NCBI GenBank assembly: GCA_034435055.1
Contig: DAOTXS010000056.1
Location: 183,106-247,105, forward strand
Reading direction: 5' to 3'
DNA: 64,000 bases
Origin: DAOTXS01 sp034435055
GTDB taxonomy: Bacteria > Chloroflexota > Anaerolineae > UBA4142
This document shows, piece by piece, positions 41,766-48,632 of the stretch. Both the position numbers and the translations under genes were made by a program. The notes beneath the pieces were generated by a model, which worked only from the letters and a program-made list of their open reading frames with translations, was not told where the DNA came from and ran no database searches. The stretch's first letter is position 1; every line of letters begins with the position of its first letter.

Positions 41766-42880
41766 CATCCGTCGATTTTCTTCAACGCTTTCAGCACCGC
41801 CTCGTTCTCCTCGGGCTTACCAATCGCAATGCGAATATACTCGCGCAGGCGCGGCGAGCCGAACGCGCGAATCAAAATGCCGCGAGCTTCGAGCGCATCC
41901 CGTACCTCGTTGCCTGTACGTCCAACCACTCGGGACAAAATAAAATTTGCGCGGCTCGGCAATGGCTGAAGCCATCCCAGTTTTGCCAATTCCGCCGACA
42001 TTCGTTCACGTTCGGCAACGATGCGGCGAACGTTCGTCATCAAATAGTCCAAATCATCCAGCGACGCGCGCGCGGCGACGTTGCCCGCCGCGTTCACATT
42101 CTCCGGCGATTTGCACTGCAAAAGTTTCGCGGCAATCGGCTGGGGCGCGATGCAATACCCCACGCGCAAGCCCGCGAGCCCCGCCCACTTGCTGAACGTT
42201 CGCAGAACAATCAAGTTCGATTGCGTCGGCACGCGCGCGGCGTAACTTTCGCCGGCAAATTCCGCGTACGCTTCATCGAGGACGATGATAATGGGGAGCG
42301 CGAGCAAACGCTCGATTTGATCACGCGTCAGCGTCCCGCCGTCAGGATTGCTGGGGTTGGCGAGGAAGATCAATTTCAAATTGCGAATTGAGAATTGCGA
42401 ATTGTGCTCGTCCACAGAATTCGCAATTCCCAATTCGCAATTTCGCTCTATCGCCTCCACATCCACACTAAAATCTTCGCGCCTGGAGACACTCACAATC
42501 TTCGCACCATTGAGTCGCGCGAAAAAGCCGTACATTTCGAACGAGGGCGGACAATCGATCATCGCATCGCCGGGATTGAGAAACACGCGCTGAACAAGAT
42601 CGATCATTTCATCTGCGCCGTTACTTGTAACAATGTGCGACACATCGACGCCGACATAGCGCGCAATTTGCTCGCGTAATTCCTCCTGCCCAACGTAACG
42701 ATTATAATGCGGCATTGCGGCAAGCGCGGCAAGCGCTTTGGGCGAAGGTCCAAACGCGTTCTCGTTCAAATCCAATTTGATGTACTTGCCCAAATCCGCC
42801 AGCGGCACGTGCCCCATCGAGTACGGCGGAAAATCGTTTAGGTCTTGGCGCAAAAATTTTTCAGGATCGACAGTAGACAT
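41765..42880 (-). CDS. hisC: Histidinol-phosphate aminotransferase HisC (371 aa)
   Basis: PLP fold type I: DLNENAFGPSPKALAAL, NGADEMIDLVQRVFLNPGD, IIVLDEAYAEFAGES, and the PLP-binding Lys in LRTFSKWAGLAGLRVGY. Transfers the amino group from Glu to imidazole acetol phosphate. An extra polar segment (about residues 146-168, CELGIANSVDEHNSQFSIRN) is encoded by a near-perfect 21-bp hairpin at 42383-42438 made of gcgaattg oligos like intergenic repeats; it precedes LIFLANPSNPDGG. Otherwise normal length and motifs, so the enzyme is probably active. Confidence 0.92.
   Translation of the reverse strand: MSTVDPEKFLRQDLNDFPPYSMGHVPLADLGKYIKLDLNENAFGPSPKALAALAAMPHYNRYVGQEELREQIARYVGVDVSHIVTSNGADEMIDLVQRVFLNPGDAMIDCPPSFEMYGFFARLNGAKIVSVSRREDFSVDVEAIERNCELGIANSVDEHNSQFSIRNLKLIFLANPSNPDGGTLTRDQIERLLALPIIIVLDEAYAEFAGESYAARVPTQSNLIVLRTFSKWAGLAGLRVGYCIAPQPIAAKLLQCKSPENVNAAGNVAARASLDDLDYLMTNVRRIVAERERMSAELAKLGWLQPLPSRANFILSRVVGRTGNEVRDALEARGILIRAFGSPRLREYIRIAIGKPEENEAVLKALKKIDG
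42383..42438. repeat. 21-bp-stem palindrome in frame inside hisC
   Basis: Arms 42383-42403 and 42418-42438 pair over 20 of 21 bases, with a 14-nt loop. It adds about 20 codons in frame. Confidence 0.8.
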
Positions 42881-42962
42881 TGATTGTCCTTCAAGTGATG
42901 AACTTGTTTTTCCTTTGATCTATCCCGCTTTCCAATTCTTCGACAATTGGATAAAATGGCTC

Positions 42963-42993
42963 TTGACATTCCAGCGACTGGAAGGTGTATAAG
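42963..42993 (+). promoter_or_regulatory. MerR-type promoter and operator
   Basis: TTGACA (42963-42968) and TATAAG (42988-42993) separated by 19 bp, the long spacer typical of MerR-activated promoters. A perfect dyad TTCCAG-CGA-CTGGAA (42969-42983) sits between the boxes, as expected for MerR-family operators that unwind the DNA on metal binding. Confidence 0.8.
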
Positions 42994-43004
42994 GAGTATG
43001 AAAT

Positions 43005-43454
43005 ATGGTTATACATGAGCTAGCCCAAAAGACTGGCGTTTCTACCAAAACAATTCGCTATTACGAATCCATCGGGTTGCTTCCAGTTCCTAAACGCGCA
43101 TCCAACAATTATCGCCAATACTCGCTCGCATATGTCGAACGTCTACGATTCATCGCAAGCGCACGTGCTTTAGGTTTTTCGCTGGACGATATTTCGGATA
43201 TTTTATCGGCGCGCGATAAGGGCAACGCTCCGTGTCAGCGTGTTCTGAATAAGCTCGCCCAACGACTCAGTGAAATCGACTCTCGAATTGTGGATTTGTT
43301 GGCAGTGCGTGACTCACTCCAACAACTCAAGAGCAAAGGCGCAATGCTTCCACTCGACGATGTCCAAGGCGAGCATTGTGTCTGCTATCTGCTCAAATCT
43401 TATCGCGATACAGGACGCATAATAATCGAGAAAGGAGATTTTTCAAATGGCTGA
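43005..43454 (+). CDS. MerR-family metal-responsive regulator (149 aa)
   Basis: N-terminal helix-turn-helix IHELAQKTGVSTKTIRYYESIGLLP with the RYYE and NNYRQY motifs, a dimerisation helix, and a C-terminal metal site with Cys at 77, 125 and 127 (APCQRVLN and GEHCVCYLL). A Cys triad in this area is typical of thiophilic-metal sensors (MerR, CueR/ZntR-like). It sits behind its own 19-bp-spacer promoter and an AAGGAG site, and its stop overlaps the next gene by 8 nt. Metal specificity (Hg, Cu, Zn) cannot be told from sequence alone; the MerE-like neighbour favours mercury. AT-richer than flanking his genes. Confidence 0.88.
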   Translation: MVIHELAQKTGVSTKTIRYYESIGLLPVPKRASNNYRQYSLAYVERLRFIASARALGFSLDDISDILSARDKGNAPCQRVLNKLAQRLSEIDSRIVDLLAVRDSLQQLKSKGAMLPLDDVQGEHCVCYLLKSYRDTGRIIIEKGDFSNG

Positions 43455-43950
43455 AAATTGTTGTTCTCATACTTCCGCGGGAAGTGCGGTCTGCGAACTG
43501 CCTGCGCCAACGATGGAACGTATCCCTCGCGTTACAAATACTTGTCCCGTTTGCAGTGAAAAGGGTAAACCAGTGCAAGGGCAAACGGTTAAAGCTCTCT
43601 TGTCAGTGAGTCTGCGCCAAGCGCAAAATGTGCAATATCTTTTTTGTCGCACACAAACTTGCCCCATCGTCTATTTTTCGCTTGATGGTGAACAGACTTT
43701 CACCATCGATCAAGTCAGAGAGCGCGTCTTTCAGAAAGAACCAGACACCGACGACGTATACGTATGTTATTGCTTCAAACACAAAGTAGGTGATTTACGT
43801 CTTGCAACAGATGAAAAACGCATCGCGATTCTGGACGACATCAACTCGGGCATAGAATCCGACCAATGCGCGTGCGATCTACGAAATCCGCAAGGTTCTT
43901 GTTGTTTGGGCAACGTGCGCGGTTTGATAAAACGATTTGAACAATCTTGA
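43447..43950 (+). CDS. CopZ-N-terminal-like metal/[2Fe-2S]-binding protein (167 aa)
   Basis: Cys-rich protein: NTCPVCSEKGKPVQGQTVKALLS, YLFCRTQTCPIVYF, VYVCYCFKHKVGD and ACDLRNPQGSCCLGNV. This pattern matches the N-terminal domain of CopZ proteins such as that of Archaeoglobus, which binds a [2Fe-2S] cluster and Zn, here without the C-terminal heavy-metal-associated domain. An additional short N-terminal Cys segment MAENCCSHTS is present. Placed between a metal-sensing MerR and a MerE-like membrane protein, it may trap or reduce the metal; this is inference. Overlaps merR by 8 nt. Confidence 0.8.
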   Translation: MAENCCSHTSAGSAVCELPAPTMERIPRVTNTCPVCSEKGKPVQGQTVKALLSVSLRQAQNVQYLFCRTQTCPIVYFSLDGEQTFTIDQVRERVFQKEPDTDDVYVCYCFKHKVGDLRLATDEKRIAILDDINSGIESDQCACDLRNPQGSCCLGNVRGLIKRFEQS

Positions 43951-44009
43951 ACAATCGTCCGTAATAACTAATGGCGCTTATGATATGACAACGAATCCGT
44001 AGCGAGATT

Positions 44010-44267
44010 ATGTTTGGCATCTCTGTTATAACCTGTCCTTGCCACATTCCTTTGCTTCTGCCTTTCGCACTGGCATTGTTGGCGGGAACACCCACTGCGG
44101 TATGGCTCAATCAAAATATCGGTTGGGTCACGAGTGGGATGACAATTGTTTTTCTAACAAGCTTGATGACTGGACTTCACTGGATGAGAAAATCTGCCAT
44201 ACAGAAATGTCTCCCTCCAAGTCGTTCCGCTGCGGGCGGACGCGCGGCTAACATTACTCGCTCTTAG
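44010..44267 (+). CDS. MerE-like small mercury transport membrane protein (85 aa)
   Basis: ISVITCPCHIPLLLPFALALLAGTP resembles the first membrane helix of MerE/MerF with the CPCHLP-like metal motif, followed by a second helix GMTIVFLTSLMTGLHW. These small proteins help mercury species cross the membrane. The C-terminal 25 residues (KSAIQKCLPPSRSAAGG) are unlike the family. No obvious ribosome site; the start could lie slightly elsewhere. The preceding spacer (43951-44009) contains a remnant of the 22665-type element (taactaatggcgctt). Ends with a 4-nt overlap with the convergent hisD. No merA, merB, merT or merP is near. Confidence 0.6.
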   Translation: MFGISVITCPCHIPLLLPFALALLAGTPTAVWLNQNIGWVTSGMTIVFLTSLMTGLHWMRKSAIQKCLPPSRSAAGGRAANITRS

Positions 44268-45592
44268 GCTTGCCGAGGGACCAGCCGTCGCCGAATCGCA
44301 TTCGCGTGCCCAGTCAATCCTTCCGCTTCCGCCAGCGTTGCCGCGTGTTCGCCCAACTCATTCGCCTCGCGCGCGCTCACACTAAACACACTCGTGATTT
44401 TCACAAAATCGTTCACGTTGAGCGGCGACGAAAATCGCGCCGTGCCCGCCGTTGGCATCACGTGACTGGGACCAATGATGTAATCGCCGAGCGCCTCGTT
44501 CGTCCACTCGCCCACAAACACGCCGCCCGCATTCTCCACCTTGCCGACCCAGTTCCACGGCTCGCGCACGAGCAAACACATATGCTCAGGCGCAAACGCA
44601 TTGCCCAGCTCGATTGCCTCGTCCAAATTTTCCACAACGATAATCGCACCCTGTCCCGCTAACGATTTTGCGATAATGTCGCGGCGAGAGAGATTTGAGA
44701 TTTGGGATTTGAGATTTTGCGCGACGGCATCGGCAAGTTCGCGCGACGTGGTGATGAGAATGCTCGTCGCCAGTTCGTCGTGTTCCGCTTGCGCGAGCAG
44801 ATCGGCGGCGCACCACGCGGGATTCGCAGAATCGTCGGCGATGAGCAACGTCTCGGTCGGACCATACAAGCCATCGATACCGACCACGCCAAAGACCTGG
44901 CGTTTCGCAATCGTCGTAAAGATTCCACCCGCGCCAATAATTTTATCGACCCGCGCAACCGTTGGCGTGCCGAACGCAAGCGCGGCAATACTTTGCGCGC
45001 CGCCCATCGCAAACACGCGCGACACGCCCGCAATTTTCGCCGCGGCAAGAATCGCCGGCGCGATCTTGGGCGGCGTTGCAATAACGATTTCACGCACACC
45101 CGCGACCAATGCAGGAATCGCCGCCATGATCAACGACGACGGCAATGGCGCCGTGCCGCCGGGCACGTAAATACCCACGCGCGCCAGCGGCAATATTTTT
45201 TGTCCCAACGCACCTTCCCCGTTCCAATCGAGCCAGGATTTTGGTTTTTGTTTTTCGTGGAACGCGCGCACCCGCGCCGCTGCCAGTTCCAGCGATTCGC
45301 GCACCGCCGCGGGCGTCTCGGCATACACCGCGTCAATTTCGTCTTGGGTAACCGAGACCGTTGGCAAATCGATGCGATCCAACTTGCGCGTCCAATCGAG
45401 CAATGCCGCATCGCCGCGCGCGCGAACATCGGCGATAATGCGCGCGACGGCTTGCTCCGGCGTCAATCGCTCGCCAAATGTTTTTTCGATTCGCGCCAAC
45501 AACGCCGGCGAAACAGCGTCGCCCAACATCCCACGATGGCGCAGAATTTTCTCGCGCCCAGCCGCCGCACCCACAATTATCTGAATAGTCAT
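44264..45592 (-). CDS. hisD: Histidinol dehydrogenase HisD (442 aa)
   Basis: Zn-dependent enzyme oxidising histidinol to histidine in two NAD steps. Motifs: VGIYVPGGTAPLPSSLIMAA, RVFAMGGAQSIAALAFGT, DGLYGPTETLLIAD, WCAADLLAQAEHD, FAPEHMCLLV, VGEWTNEALGDYIIGPSHVMPT and a late LTGHANAIRRR. A 10-13 residue stretch QNLKSQISNLSRR, where the family is simply an amphipathic helix, is encoded by a caaatct-type oligo repeat (44690-44723). After hisD the operon is interrupted by the opposite-strand mer cassette before hisC. Confidence 0.94.
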   Translation of the reverse strand: MTIQIIVGAAAGREKILRHRGMLGDAVSPALLARIEKTFGERLTPEQAVARIIADVRARGDAALLDWTRKLDRIDLPTVSVTQDEIDAVYAETPAAVRESLELAAARVRAFHEKQKPKSWLDWNGEGALGQKILPLARVGIYVPGGTAPLPSSLIMAAIPALVAGVREIVIATPPKIAPAILAAAKIAGVSRVFAMGGAQSIAALAFGTPTVARVDKIIGAGGIFTTIAKRQVFGVVGIDGLYGPTETLLIADDSANPAWCAADLLAQAEHDELATSILITTSRELADAVAQNLKSQISNLSRRDIIAKSLAGQGAIIVVENLDEAIELGNAFAPEHMCLLVREPWNWVGKVENAGGVFVGEWTNEALGDYIIGPSHVMPTAGTARFSSPLNVNDFVKITSVFSVSAREANELGEHAATLAEAEGLTGHANAIRRRLVPRQA

Positions 45593-45626
45593 CTTCGATT
45601 CCTTGATGTTCGGTTAGACATACCAA

Positions 45627-46301
45627 TCACGTGTTTCGATTTTTCGCCCGCTCGACCAACGCGCGAGGATTCGTTACCGTCGCCATTTCAATTTCCGCAT
45701 CATTCAATCCCGCGCCGTGCGCCACCGCGCGCGCAAATGCTTGATCGATCATATCGTTCGGCGAATGCGTATCTGTGTTCACGATCATCTTCGCACCCGC
45801 CACGCGAGCCACTATTGCCACGTGTCCATTTGTAAGCGAATGTCCTTTGCGTGCAGAAATTTCTAACGCGACTTTGTTTTGCGCGGCAATGCGCGCTTCG
45901 TCCACCGTGATGAATCCTGGGTGCGCGAGAATATCCACCTCCGCACACTCGACCGCCGCGTGATTCGTGCCCGCCTCAACTGGTTCGACAATCGTTTCGC
46001 CGTGAACCACGACAAGACCCGCGCCCAATTCCTTTGCGCGTTTCGCCAGCGGCGCGATGCGCGCAGGTGGCACGTGTGTAAGCTCGACGCCAGGAATCAC
46101 CGTGAGCGGAAAATCGTTCGCCTGCTCAAACAAAAATTGTTTGAGCTGCTTGAGAATTTGTTCAAGGTTCGATGCGTCGGCATGATCAGTCAACGCGATT
46201 GCCGCGTAGCCGAGCGTCACTGCGCGATGCACGAGTTCGCTCGGAAGCAATTCGCCATCGCTGAAAAAAGTATGCGTGTGCAGATCGATGCGGTCTGGCA
46301 T
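45627..46301 (-). CDS. PHP-domain phosphoesterase, probable histidinol phosphatase (224 aa)
   Basis: Start at ATG 46301 behind AGAGGAG. PHP motifs: RIDLHTHTFFSDGELLPSEL (metal His/Asp), IALTDHAD, VIPGVELTHV, LVVVHGETI, DILAHPGFI, LEISARKGHS and IVNTDTHSPND. PHP proteins hydrolyse phosphate esters with a trinuclear metal centre. Its place in the his operon between hisG and hisD, and the lack of any other phosphatase there, make histidinol-phosphate phosphatase the likely role. It is shorter than Bacillus HisJ, so this stays an inference. Confidence 0.75.
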   Translation of the reverse strand: MPDRIDLHTHTFFSDGELLPSELVHRAVTLGYAAIALTDHADASNLEQILKQLKQFLFEQANDFPLTVIPGVELTHVPPARIAPLAKRAKELGAGLVVVHGETIVEPVEAGTNHAAVECAEVDILAHPGFITVDEARIAAQNKVALEISARKGHSLTNGHVAIVARVAGAKMIVNTDTHSPNDMIDQAFARAVAHGAGLNDAEIEMATVTNPRALVERAKNRNT

Positions 46302-46315
46302 TCGGCTCCTCTTTC

Positions 46316-46951
46316 CTAATTCGCTTTGGAATTGTGACACGCAATTGCGTCGAGCATCTTTCGAATTTCCTCGACGCGCAAAGTATGCGCCGCGCGATTG
46401 ACGATGAACGTGGCTTGCGATTTGAAAATCTCATCGAGTTCGACCAAGCCATTTTCCCGCAAAGTTCGCCCGGTGTCAACGACATCGACAATCAATTCCG
46501 CCAGCCCCACCATCGGCGCGAGTTCGATCGAGCCGTACAGCGTGATGATTTCTGCCGATAGTCCACGCGCAGAAAAATATTTTTGCGCACAGCGCGGATA
46601 TTTTGTCGCCACGCGCAAACCGGCGAGCATTTTCCATTCCGCGTGTTGAAATTCGGGTTTGCCCGCAACGACCAACCGGCATGCGCCGTAACTTAACATC
46701 ATCGGCTCGTAAACATTCACGCCACTCTCGCGCAATGCATCCTGCCCGACGATGCCAACCTCCGCCGCGCCGTATTCGACATAGACCGGCACATCGCTGG
46801 CTTTGGCAATCAGAAACCGCGTGCCGTTCGATGCAATCACTAACTTGCGCGAATCACGTGCCTCTTGCAAATCATAGCCGAGTGATTCAAGCAAACGGAT
46901 CGACGGTTCGAGCAAACGCCCCTTTGCCAATGCAAATGTGAGTTGAGACAT
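46316..46951 (-). CDS. hisG: ATP phosphoribosyltransferase catalytic subunit HisG, short form (211 aa)
   Basis: LTFALAKGRLLEPSIRLLESLG, GVNVYEPMMLSYGACRLV, VATKYPRCAQKYF and LIVDVVDTGRTLRENGLVE (PRPP-binding DTGRTL) identify HisG. At 211 aa it lacks the C-terminal regulatory domain, so it belongs to the short HisG type that needs HisZ, which is encoded upstream. The first and feedback-inhibited step of histidine synthesis. Confidence 0.95.
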   Translation of the reverse strand: MSQLTFALAKGRLLEPSIRLLESLGYDLQEARDSRKLVIASNGTRFLIAKASDVPVYVEYGAAEVGIVGQDALRESGVNVYEPMMLSYGACRLVVAGKPEFQHAEWKMLAGLRVATKYPRCAQKYFSARGLSAEIITLYGSIELAPMVGLAELIVDVVDTGRTLRENGLVELDEIFKSQATFIVNRAAHTLRVEEIRKMLDAIACHNSKAN

Positions 46952-47005
46952 TTCAAATCCTTATGCGACGCAGACCCACACAGATCGACGCCGATTAAAA
47001 AATTT

Positions 47006-47037
47006 TCCGCGTTCGTCAGCGTTCATCGGCGTCCAAT
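47006..47037. repeat. Copy of the 21.5-kb dispersed repeat forming the end of hisZ
   Basis: 32 bases identical to 21503-21534 except two. It supplies the last codons and the stop codon of hisZ. The flanking 46960-47005 carries a further partial copy (gcagacccacacagatcg, cgacgccgatt). Confidence 0.75.
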
Positions 47038-48194
47038 GTTTCTTTTTTCCCATCACGCCACCAGATTTCACGCGCACCGCGAATCCGAGCATATTTGCGC
47101 AACGATTCAGCGTCACGATGCAAAACATCGATTTCGACTACTTGACCATTCGCGCGCGCTTGCTCCACTTGGCGATCCAACACTTGGGCAATCACAGCCG
47201 GCGCGATACTGACGCGCGCATTTTGTAACATCATCACACGTTCAACGCCGATGGCAAAGCCAACCGCCGGAATATCGCGTCCAAAATGCGCGATGAGATT
47301 ATCATAGCGACCGCCGCTTGCCACCGCAAAACCCAGCCCTTGAACAAAACCCTCGAATAAAATGCCGGTATAGTACGCCATCCCGCGATTCTCCGCCAAA
47401 TCGAGCGTAACAAAATCTTGCCAGCCAAATTGTTCCAGCCGCGCGACCACCTCACGTAATCGTTCCACCGCCGCGCGCGCTTCGTCGTTCACGCAGATCG
47501 CACGTGCCAACACATCGGCGTTACCCCACAGCGTCGGTAGTTCAGCCAGCGCGCGTTTGGGCACGACATCGATGTTCAACGTGTCAAGCAATTGCGTCAG
47601 CGCGGGAACGTTCTTGCGCCGAATCGCTTCGTGAAGCGCGACATCATCCGCATCGTTCAACGCCACCTCACGCATCGTCGCACGCAAGTATGCCGCATTG
47701 CCTAGCGTGAATCGAAAATCGTTCAAGCCGATGGCGCGCAGTGCGGTCATCGCCAACGCAATCGCTTCTGCATCCGCATCGGCAGTATTCGCGCCGATCA
47801 ACTCGATGCCGGCTTGTGTGAATTCGCGGCGCACGCCGGCTTGCGGCTCTTTGAAACGGAACACCGAACCAATCGAATAAAATCGCAACGGCATCGCGCG
47901 GTCAAAAAGTTTTGTGCCGACGATGCGCGCGATGGGAATCGTGAAATCGGCGCGCAACGCCAGTGTGCGACCGTCGCGATCAAAGAAACGGTACATTTCA
48001 TCGCGCAGTTGCGGTCCGGCTTCCGCCGCAAGCGATTCATAGTACTCGAACATCGGCGGAATGATTTCGGCATAGCCCCACCGCGCGAACGTCTCCGCTA
48101 ATTTTTGTTCAATCGTACGTTTGCGCGCGGCATCGTTGAAAAAGAGATCGGCAACGCCGTATGGCAATTGTTTGTCGAAGAATTGAAAAATCAT
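47016..48194 (-). CDS. hisZ: ATP phosphoribosyltransferase regulatory subunit HisZ (392 aa)
   Basis: Start at ATG 48194 behind GGGAG (MIFQFFDKQLPYGVADLFF). A class II tRNA-synthetase-like protein related to HisRS: MYRFFDRDGRTLALRADFTIPIARIV, RFYSIGSVFRFKEPQAGVRREF, GMAYYTGILFEGFVQGLGF and GGRYDNLIAHFG, but no anticodon-binding domain, as expected for HisZ. Needed with the short HisG as a hetero-octamer. The last residues (LDADER, then stop) are encoded by a dispersed repeat shared with 21503-21534. First structural gene behind the His-codon leader peptide and attenuator. Confidence 0.93.
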   Translation of the reverse strand: MIFQFFDKQLPYGVADLFFNDAARKRTIEQKLAETFARWGYAEIIPPMFEYYESLAAEAGPQLRDEMYRFFDRDGRTLALRADFTIPIARIVGTKLFDRAMPLRFYSIGSVFRFKEPQAGVRREFTQAGIELIGANTADADAEAIALAMTALRAIGLNDFRFTLGNAAYLRATMREVALNDADDVALHEAIRRKNVPALTQLLDTLNIDVVPKRALAELPTLWGNADVLARAICVNDEARAAVERLREVVARLEQFGWQDFVTLDLAENRGMAYYTGILFEGFVQGLGFAVASGGRYDNLIAHFGRDIPAVGFAIGVERVMMLQNARVSIAPAVIAQVLDRQVEQARANGQVVEIDVLHRDAESLRKYARIRGAREIWWRDGKKETLDADER

Positions 48195-48210
48195 ATCGGC
48201 TCCCAGAAAC

Positions 48211-48241
48211 AAAAAAGACAAGTCGCAACTGACTTGTCTTT
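48211..48241 (-). terminator. his operon attenuator terminator
   Basis: Minus strand AAAGACAAGTC, 6-nt loop, GACTTGTCTTT with a TTTTTT run, 17 nt before hisZ and just after the His-rich leader peptide. Confidence 0.85.
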
Positions 48242-48279
48242 GGGGTGAGTGTGCAAACACCAAAATGGCGACTCGGTTT

Positions 48280-48336
48280 TTACCGACCCACCCCACTAAA
48301 ATGATGATGCTTGAACGAAAATACTTGATTCAACAT
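48280..48336 (-). CDS. hisL: His leader peptide (18 aa)
   Basis: ATG at 48336-48334 encodes MLNQVFSFKHHHFSGVGR, stop at 48280-48282. Three consecutive CAT (His) codons lie at 48301-48309. Downstream is a rho-independent terminator, then hisZ. This is the layout of classical histidine leader-peptide attenuation: ribosome stalling at His codons when His-tRNA is scarce would change RNA folding and let transcription continue. The -10 box ends 9 nt before the ATG, so the leader may be translated from a nearly leaderless transcript. A hairpin can also form from GGGGTG to CACCCC in between. The regulatory role is inferred; the codons and terminator are seen. Confidence 0.85.
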   Translation of the reverse strand: MLNQVFSFKHHHFSGVGR

Positions 48337-48345
48337 TCTAACGCG

Positions 48346-48373
48346 ATTATAAGCGAAACGGCGTGATTGTCAA
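48346..48373 (-). promoter_or_regulatory. Promoter of the his operon
   Basis: Minus strand TTGACA (48373-48368), 16-bp spacer, TATAAT (48351-48346). Confidence 0.8.
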
Positions 48374-48378
48374 ATTAT

Positions 48379-48407
48379 TTGACAGCACGCGCGACCTGTG
48401 ATATATT
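48379..48407 (+). promoter_or_regulatory. Promoter of the arg operon
   Basis: TTGACA (48379-48384), 17-bp spacer, TATATT (48402-48407). Its -35 lies only 5 bp from the divergent his promoter -35. Confidence 0.8.
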
Positions 48408-48430
48408 TTTGTCCCGTAGAGAGAATTTTA

Positions 48431-48478
48431 ATGACATCGATTGCTTTGTTCACTCGCCCGCGTCGCACCAGCCGCTAG
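48431..48478 (+). CDS. Arg-rich leader peptide (15 aa)
   Basis: ATG 48431 encodes MTSIALFTRPRRTSR with stop TAG at 48476-48478; four of the last seven residues are Arg (codons CGC, CGT). It lies about 20 nt after the promoter start region and directly before mutually exclusive hairpins and a terminator. The organisation is that of a transcription-attenuation leader peptide sensing charged arginine tRNA, upstream of argC. A weak GAGAG site precedes it. The presence of Arg codons at the overlap with the first hairpin arm (48465-48471) fits control by ribosome position. Confidence 0.82.
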   Translation: MTSIALFTRPRRTSR

Positions 48479-48570
48479 GTCTGGTGCCATTGGGCGTTTC
48501 TCTCGATCTGAACGATTCTCGCGATCTCAAACGCAACCCAGACCACGCTTTTGTCGGTCTGGGTTTTTAT
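48465..48570 (+). terminator. arg operon attenuator (alternative hairpins and terminator)
   Basis: Segment 1 gcaccag (48465-48471) pairs with ctggtgc (48481-48487). The overlapping segment ggtctgg (48478-48484) can instead pair with ccagacc (48538-48544), the left arm of the terminator stem aacccagacc (48535-48544) / ggtctgggtt (48556-48565) that precedes a T run. So anti-terminator and terminator exclude each other. Confidence 0.85.
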
Positions 48571-48574
48571 TTTT

Positions 48575-48620
48575 CAGCCACAGAGTCCACAGAAATTTTT
48601 CCCGGTGTCCTCTGGGGCAA
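48575..48620. repeat. Short cacagagtccacaga repeat before argC
   Basis: Contains cagccacagagtccacagaa and cctctgggg, akin to the block at 14936-15020. Confidence 0.4.
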
Positions 48621-48632
48621 ATGAGGAAGAAG

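Noticed and set aside
44702..45835. 377-codon plus-strand ORF
   Set aside because: Antisense to hisD and the PHP gene; Arg/His-rich shadow frame.
48240..48340. T-box upstream of hisZ (GGGTGGGTCGG)
   Set aside because: The sequence lacks the full T-box core, and a His-codon leader peptide with terminator explains the region better.
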